Of a stretch of DNA of 20,430 nucleotides, positions 15,954-20,430 are shown in pieces. The notes below the pieces were generated by a model, which saw only the letters and a list, made by a program, of their open reading frames with translations, was not told where the DNA came from and ran no database searches. This stretch comes from CBDCEG01 sp965215775 (GTDB lineage: Bacteria; Pseudomonadota; Gammaproteobacteria; Cardiobacteriales; Ostreibacteriaceae). Made by a program: the position numbers and the translations under genes. The first letter of the stretch is position 1. Each line of letters opens with the position of its first letter. The stretch covers positions 1 to 20,430 of the forward strand of contig CBDCEG010000006.1 of assembly GCA_965215775.1 (NCBI GenBank), read 5' to 3'.

Positions 15954-17486
15954 ATGACAAATGGAAGAAGAATTTCAGTATATGTTTTTACTTTATGGCT
16001 ATTTTACATAGCATTCAAATACTTAATACTTGAAATGGATAATTATACACAGGGTTCTATTATTTTTGGAATAGTAGGATTAGTTGCTGGTCTTTTTTGT
16101 ATAGGAATTTTAATTAGGCTAAAAGAAAATGGTTATAGTTATCTAAAACCTCTTAGAAAAGTATCAAAAGGACTATTAAAAGAAAATGCAAACTCTTTTT
16201 TAGAAGAACTGGATAAGTCCATAAAAGATAAGACGCCTTATATTATAGGATTTAATAATAAAAAATACTATATTGAGTTTATAGATGAAGATGATCATGA
16301 GAAACAAAATAAAAGGCACCTGCTCATGGCAAAAGAAAAAGATATTCATGTTATAAAAAAAGAAGGAAATCTTATTACAGAGTTTTATGAAAGAAATCAT
16401 GTAGGAATGGATTTAGAATATTACTTTTTTGATTTTGCAAAAGATAAGTACAAACTGTTTAGAAAGCAAAATGATAATCTACAAAAAAATATAACTACAC
16501 TTTTAAAACCTTTTAATATATCTTTTTCATTAAAATACTTTGATGTAATAAAAGAAAAATATAAAGAAAATACTACTAAATACGAAATAAACCATAAAAT
16601 ATTAGCCTATGGAACTAGTATTTGGAGTAGTGAAGAGATAGAGAGTTTTAAGCAAACTTCTATAGAACTTAAAGAAAAAGGTTTTGTTTTTTTTGTTGCT
16701 CAGTATAAAGGTGATGATGGTTGGTTTGGTATTTTAGAGGAGGAATATTTTTCCAGCTTAAAAGAATTAAAATTCATAGAAGCAATATCCGTATGCGAAT
16801 TATTAGATAAGCATATAGGAAAACAACACTTTACCCTTAGAGAAAAATTTGACAAATTTTATGGTGATATAAAAGATAAAATAGAGCAAAATGCATATGA
16901 ATTGGTTTATATAATAGAACAAAGTGATAAATTACCTACTTCACTAAGCCAAATAGGAGGCAAAGGCATCGGATTGGATGAGCATAATTATCCAAAATAT
17001 AATAATAGTCCAATGCAACATATTATTACTTTGGATTTGCAAGATTTCCCTCATCTTTCAAAGGAGTATCCAAATAAGAGAGCTATAAGCCTATATATTA
17101 GTGATTATATAGAGAATGAAGCATATGAGGAAGATACATCTGAAACTCAAGTGTTGCTATTATCCCAATCAGACATTGATAGTAAAAAACTTAATATGCA
17201 CATTGATGGGGTTAAAAAAGTAACAGGTATAAATATACAGGCAATAAAAGTACCTGAAGATTTTTTTGATGATGAGATAGAGAAGAGCGAATGGCAAGAT
17301 GAGTTGCATGAATATCTTTATAACCTTAATTTCATTGGTAATTATCCAATATGGATGCAAGGTGATGACGGAGGTAACAACTTTATTGGTCAATTTGATG
17401 AATCTATTTTTTTAAGTTCTGATATAAATTTTGCAGGAGGGATAATGTACCTTTTTGATGATACTGCATTTTGGCAATGCGGTTAG
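15954..17486 (+). CDS. Membrane-anchored YwqG-like (DUF1963) protein
   Basis: A 510-residue protein. Two hydrophobic helices lie at about residues 6-24 and 33-52; then comes an unrecognised lysine- and glutamate-rich middle domain (about 60-320). The C-terminal part (about 326-510) matches the YwqG/DUF1963 fold by its motifs: LPTSLSQIGGKGIGL, YPKYNNSPMQHIITLDLQDFP, GNYPIWMQGDDGG and the ending GGIMYLFDDTAFWQCG. YwqG-type proteins occur with contact-dependent or polymorphic toxin loci and elsewhere, but their biochemical role is unknown. The gene starts 20 bp after dnaB with a GAGAG ribosome binding site, so it may be cotranscribed. Membrane anchoring plus a large extra domain is unusual for the family as I know it (often around 250-300 residues). 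Confidence 0.72.
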   Translation: MTNGRRISVYVFTLWLFYIAFKYLILEMDNYTQGSIIFGIVGLVAGLFCIGILIRLKENGYSYLKPLRKVSKGLLKENANSFLEELDKSIKDKTPYIIGFNNKKYYIEFIDEDDHEKQNKRHLLMAKEKDIHVIKKEGNLITEFYERNHVGMDLEYYFFDFAKDKYKLFRKQNDNLQKNITTLLKPFNISFSLKYFDVIKEKYKENTTKYEINHKILAYGTSIWSSEEIESFKQTSIELKEKGFVFFVAQYKGDDGWFGILEEEYFSSLKELKFIEAISVCELLDKHIGKQHFTLREKFDKFYGDIKDKIEQNAYELVYIIEQSDKLPTSLSQIGGKGIGLDEHNYPKYNNSPMQHIITLDLQDFPHLSKEYPNKRAISLYISDYIENEAYEEDTSETQVLLLSQSDIDSKKLNMHIDGVKKVTGINIQAIKVPEDFFDDEIEKSEWQDELHEYLYNLNFIGNYPIWMQGDDGGNNFIGQFDESIFLSSDINFAGGIMYLFDDTAFWQCG

Positions 17487-17883
17487 TGTAAATACAAAGA
17501 AATTGACTATAATCAGGTATCAATAGTATTTCTAAATATAATTACTAACTTCTATTAAATTACCATCTATATCTCTAAAATAAAAAGAAACTATTTCTCC
17601 AACAGCTCCAGTTCTAGTAACTGACTCTTCAATAATTTCTATCCCTTTAGATTTCACATATTTGATTACTTGTTTTAGTGGTATTTCAGTTATAAAGCAT
17701 AAATCAGCTGAGCTAATAATCACTTTTGTTATATATAGAATTATATGCAAATACACTGAGAAAAATTCAGCTGATAACTTATATTCTATAGTTTATTATT
17801 ATAAATTTATTAATCAAAGTTTTTGCAAACTAAGTTATAATAATATCTAAACAAACAACCCTCAAAACTGATATTTAATAAAT
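17487..17883. other. 397-bp interval between the YwqG-like gene and napL
   Basis: It holds a minus-strand fragment of a VOC-family gene (17532-17714) and otherwise AT-rich sequence with multiple stops in the frames examined. A TATAAT at 17836-17841 could be the -10 box of napL but has no convincing -35 box. No terminator hairpin was seen after the YwqG-like gene. Confidence 0.55.
17532..17714 (-). pseudogene. C-terminal fragment of a glyoxalase/VOC-family protein
   Basis: The minus strand encodes SADLCFITE, then VIKYVKSKGIEIIEESV, RTGAVGEIVSFYFRD and DGNLIEVSNY, the second beta-alpha-beta module of vicinal-oxygen-chelate proteins, with the typical metal-ligand Glu near the end (LIEVSNY). A complete member is about 125-130 residues; only about 60 are recognisable. 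Upstream on the same strand the frame continues without homology and meets three consecutive TAA codons (about 17788-17796). The N-terminal half (LDHLVL-type motif) is not present in the flanking bases. This is therefore a remnant; a GTG at 17754-17756 gives an open frame but is unlikely to be a real start. Confidence 0.8.
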
Positions 17884-18864
17884 ATGCAAAAATTAACTAA
17901 AAAACTTACTCTTTTAATATTCTTATTTGCTAATTTATTAGTTACAAATCAATTAATTGCTAAAGATTTGCAACCAAATTTTATTTATAAAGCAAGTGGT
18001 GGAGTTACAGATTTGTTTTATATAAATAAAAAACTATATTCATCAACTGTTGAAGGAATTATTGATATTTTTGATACTGAAACTAAGCAGAAAATTGATA
18101 TGATAGAAGTTCCAAATATTAATAGTTTTACTGGGGAAAAAGTTCCTGCCAAAGTTTATTCAATAGATATTTTAAATAATAAAATAGCAATGATAACGCA
18201 AGCGGCAATGGGTTATAGGCGGTTATATATTTATTTTGATGATAAATTACAAGAAGTTATTACACCCAAAATGCAGTTAAGTATTGTAAAAGTTAAATTT
18301 ATAAATGAAACACAAGTTTTACTTTCTCTTTTGAGTAATGAATTGATTTTGTTTGATTTTGTAGAGAATAAAATTATCTATAAAAAACAAGTTTCACTAT
18401 CAAGGTTTTCAAATTTTGCAGTAAATAAAGAAAAAACCAAAGCAGTTATTGTTGATGAAGGTGCAAATATTAACCTAACTTCAGTTCAAACTGGTGAGAT
18501 TATCAAGAAAATAAAAGGTCATAATGTAGATAATATATTCCAAGTTGACTACAAAAATAATATAATATTAGCAGGTGGCAAAGATAGGCGGGCTTCTGTT
18601 GTTTCAACAAGTTCCTTAAAATCTTATTATAAAAAAGCAGAATTTTTCATCTATGCTGTTGCACTTAGCCCTAGTGGAAATTTGGCTGCAATTACAGATG
18701 ATGAAGATAATAATGTTAGTGTTTTTGATGTGAACACCAAACAAGACTTATATAAATTAGGTTTTCATAAAAAATCAGTTTCTAAGATTTTGTTTTTGAA
18801 TGAAAAAGAACTTTTTATAGCAAGTGATGATAATAATATTAATTATTGGAAGTTAGGAAACTAG
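17884..18864 (+). CDS. napL: Periplasmic WD40-like nitrate reductase accessory protein NapL
   Basis: A 326-residue protein with a signal peptide (about residues 1-26: basic start, LTLLIFLFANLLVTN, then a site near IAKD) followed by a beta-propeller. The pattern resembles Campylobacterota NapL: SIDILNNKIAMITQAAMGYRRLYIY (as SIDILNNK and GYRRLYIY), LSNELILFDF, FSNFAVNKEKTKAVI, AGGKDRRASVVS, AVALSPSGNLAAITDDEDNN and a final NYWKLGN. In those bacteria napL precedes napD at the end of napAGHBLD and is thought to support periplasmic nitrate reduction; its exact task is unsettled. Here napD follows 30 bp downstream, which supports the call. The other nap genes are not in the window. No clear ribosome binding site precedes the ATG. 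Confidence 0.78.
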   Translation: MQKLTKKLTLLIFLFANLLVTNQLIAKDLQPNFIYKASGGVTDLFYINKKLYSSTVEGIIDIFDTETKQKIDMIEVPNINSFTGEKVPAKVYSIDILNNKIAMITQAAMGYRRLYIYFDDKLQEVITPKMQLSIVKVKFINETQVLLSLLSNELILFDFVENKIIYKKQVSLSRFSNFAVNKEKTKAVIVDEGANINLTSVQTGEIIKKIKGHNVDNIFQVDYKNNIILAGGKDRRASVVSTSSLKSYYKKAEFFIYAVALSPSGNLAAITDDEDNNVSVFDVNTKQDLYKLGFHKKSVSKILFLNEKELFIASDDNNINYWKLGN

Positions 18865-18894
18865 CCAATTAAAACATAAATAAGAGAGTAAAAT

Positions 18895-19242
18895 ATGAAT
18901 ATATCAAGTGTAATTATACAAACTTTACCAGAAAATGTAGATAAAGTTATTGAAATAATTAAAGAAAATAGTGAAATTTGTGAATACCATTTGCACGATC
19001 CAATTGGAAAAATTATAGTTACAGTTGAGGGCAAAGATGTTGAAGAAGATATTGAAAAATTAGTTGATATTCAATGCTTTGATTATGTTATTTCTGCAGA
19101 TATGATGATGACTTACCAAGAAGATCAGCTTGATGCTGAAATCAAAAAACTAGAAGCTGATGCAATTGTTCCTGCTGTTTTAAATGATGATACCGATCCA
19201 ACCAAAGTTGTTTATAACGGTGATTTAAAAAGAAGATTTTAA
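18895..19242 (+). CDS. napD: NapD, chaperone for the periplasmic nitrate reductase NapA
   Basis: NapD binds the twin-arginine signal of NapA in the cytoplasm and delays export until the molybdenum cofactor is inserted. The N-terminal ferredoxin-like domain is clear: MNISSVIIQTLPENVDKVIE, CEYHLHDPIGKIIVTVEG, and DYVISADMMMTYQ. At 115 residues it is longer than E. coli NapD (87) and has the extra tail of Campylobacterota members, ending in LNDDTDPTKVVYNGDLKRRF (exactly 20 residues). A GAGAG ribosome binding site precedes the ATG. Together with napL it suggests that napA and the electron-transfer genes lie elsewhere in the genome, or were lost. Confidence 0.85.
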   Translation: MNISSVIIQTLPENVDKVIEIIKENSEICEYHLHDPIGKIIVTVEGKDVEEDIEKLVDIQCFDYVISADMMMTYQEDQLDAEIKKLEADAIVPAVLNDDTDPTKVVYNGDLKRRF

Positions 19243-19274
19243 ATAAAGCTATATAATTTTACTTTGTGAAAGTA

Positions 19275-20276
19275 TTAAAATAGTTGCTGGAATAATAGTT
19301 TTAATATAATTATAAATATAAGTACAAATAAAAACACAGCGTTTAGAACAACTATATACATATTGACTTTTTCATCAATATTTTCTGGTGTTTTTGCTTG
19401 ATAAAGCATTGCAGGAAGCATAGAGCTTGGTGGCATAAATGCTAATATAATTACAGCTATAAGGCTAATTTCAACAGGGAAAAGCACCAAACTTAGTGAA
19501 AAAACAATTAATAATGATAATATTTTTATGGTAAAGAAATGTATCAATATGCGAGATATGGTGCTAAAACTAAAGTAGTCTAATTTTATTTTTAGTAAAA
19601 TAGAAGTAAGTAAAAATATTGAGAAGATATTTTTTCTCACCATCTTAGTGTTATCTAAATAATCTAACAAATCATCCACTGAGAGCGTGTTGGATTTTAA
19701 TATTAGCAAAATAACCGATACCCATAAAACTGCAATCATAGGATAGCTATCAATAATTTTTTTAAGATTGATTTTATAACTATTCTTAGTTTTTATTTTT
19801 AGAATTCTTTTAATTATAAAAGGAAGAATCCCTAACATATAAATAGTATGCCCTAAGTCAACAAACATAAATGTAGTAAGAATTGTATTAAACGATTCAA
19901 CACCACCCCAAATAATCAAAATAGTTAGAACGCCTCTATTACCGCCACCGTGTGTAGCAATACTAAGAATTAATTCTTTTTTGATACCTATTTTTGATTG
20001 AATTATTTTACTAGTTATTATAACAATTAGTGGGAAGAATATTCCAAGTAAAACATATATTAACATTGAAAAATTAACATTTGTTACTAAAATAGAATGG
20101 ATAACAAAGGTTGGTAACAATAATTTTAGAGAAACAGTGTCAAGGCAATTGGATATTTTTTTTGAGTCTACTAATTTGCTATTTTTAGATTGTATTTTTT
20201 TATAAAAAAAAGAAAAAATTATAGCAAAAAGTAGTGGCAAAATTATTACTAACAATAATTCATTGGTTGTATTCAT
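19275..20276 (-). CDS. AEC-family (auxin efflux carrier-like) membrane permease
   Basis: A 333-residue protein made almost entirely of hydrophobic helices, about ten, in two halves joined by a loop near residues 150-175, which is the AEC architecture (PF03547). Bacterial members export or exchange small organic acids or amino acids; the substrate cannot be predicted here. Supporting motifs are the conserved turn THGGGNRGVLTI in the first half, corresponding to the glycine/asparagine break of helix 4, and AFMPPSSMLPAMLYQAKTPE in the second. It is convergent with napD (32 bp apart, no obvious terminator between). Upstream on the same strand another gene ends 62 bp before it, so the two may be cotranscribed. 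The family call is moderate because overall similarity is weak. Confidence 0.65.
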   Translation of the reverse strand: MNTTNELLLVIILPLLFAIIFSFFYKKIQSKNSKLVDSKKISNCLDTVSLKLLLPTFVIHSILVTNVNFSMLIYVLLGIFFPLIVIITSKIIQSKIGIKKELILSIATHGGGNRGVLTILIIWGGVESFNTILTTFMFVDLGHTIYMLGILPFIIKRILKIKTKNSYKINLKKIIDSYPMIAVLWVSVILLILKSNTLSVDDLLDYLDNTKMVRKNIFSIFLLTSILLKIKLDYFSFSTISRILIHFFTIKILSLLIVFSLSLVLFPVEISLIAVIILAFMPPSSMLPAMLYQAKTPENIDEKVNMYIVVLNAVFLFVLIFIIILKLLFQQLF

Positions 20277-20338
20277 AGATTTTTATTTCGTATTGTTTTT
20301 TATAATTTATTTTAATTATTGTTGATTTTCTTACATTA

Positions 20339-20430
20339 CTAATAACAAGTTAAATCAATAACTTTCCCACTTTTCTTGTAAGATAATTTACATTTTGTTT
20401 TTACAGAAACTGGGGCAATGAATTTACACC
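20339..20430 (-). CDS. 3' end of an unidentified minus-strand gene (cut by window edge)
   Basis: The minus-strand frame is open from the window edge to a TAG at 20339-20341 and reads CKFIAPVSVKTKCKLSY then KKSGKVIDLTCY. The residue pattern (alternating hydrophobic/polar, two or three cysteines) looks like the C-terminal strand of a small secreted or redox protein, but 30 residues are too few to name it. The other frames contain stops here. It ends 62 bp before the AEC permease gene on the same strand. Confidence 0.5.
   Translation of the reverse strand, partial: CKFIAPVSVKTKCKLSYKKSGKVIDLTCY

Noticed and set aside
20393..20430. A + strand gene starting at ATG 20418
   Set aside because: Only four codons are visible and the GGGG is too close to the ATG; the minus-strand frame across the same bases is open and protein-like.
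1..20430. CRISPR arrays, tRNA or rRNA genes, prophage structural genes
   Set aside because: No regularly spaced repeats, no cloverleaf with conserved arms, and no phage structural proteins were seen on reading both strands.

Overview
The window is a piece of a low-GC chromosome (about 30 percent by eye). It probably comes from a gammaproteobacterium. Ribosomal protein S6 (N-terminus, a conserved TEPS near the C-terminus), RapZ, L9, DnaB and NadR all read like gammaproteobacterial members of their families, and the gene order rpsF-rpsR-rplI-dnaB fits. This placement rests on recalled family sequences, not a search. The genetic code is standard.

Left part (1-8181, + strand): the 3' end of secA, then a two-gene ATPase + TOPRIM module resembling OLD/PARIS-type phage defence, then nadR (NAD salvage), cysS and rapZ. 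All are close-packed and co-directional. The TOPRIM gene is broken by a complete IS30-family element (3531-4599) with imperfect 26-bp terminal inverted repeats and an AAA target duplication. Removing the element and one AAA restores a single 191-codon reading frame, so the defence-like module is probably inactive here.

Middle part (8182-13089): a gene-poor stretch with a startless minus-strand ORF remnant; a small acidic one-helix membrane protein with its own promoter; and a strong two-sided terminator. That terminator also closes a minus-strand operon of a very large polytopic membrane protein (DUF2339 type), its exported partner (DUF3999 type) and an unrecognised 112-residue protein.

Right part (13148-20430): a promoter and hairpin leader drive rpsF-rpsR-rplI, which ends at a clear terminator. 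A long 18-bp inverted repeat lies before dnaB. dnaB is followed closely by a membrane-anchored YwqG/DUF1963-like protein. Next comes a decayed glyoxalase (VOC) fragment, then napL and napD, both of the kind found in Campylobacterota nitrate-reductase clusters but with no napAGHB beside them. A convergent AEC-type permease gene and the 3' tip of another minus-strand gene close the window.

The main points of interest are the IS-interrupted ATPase/TOPRIM pair, the orphan napLD pair that looks horizontally acquired, and several small or regulatory elements (rpsF leader hairpin, dnaB upstream palindrome, acidic mini-protein). No RNA genes or CRISPR arrays were seen.
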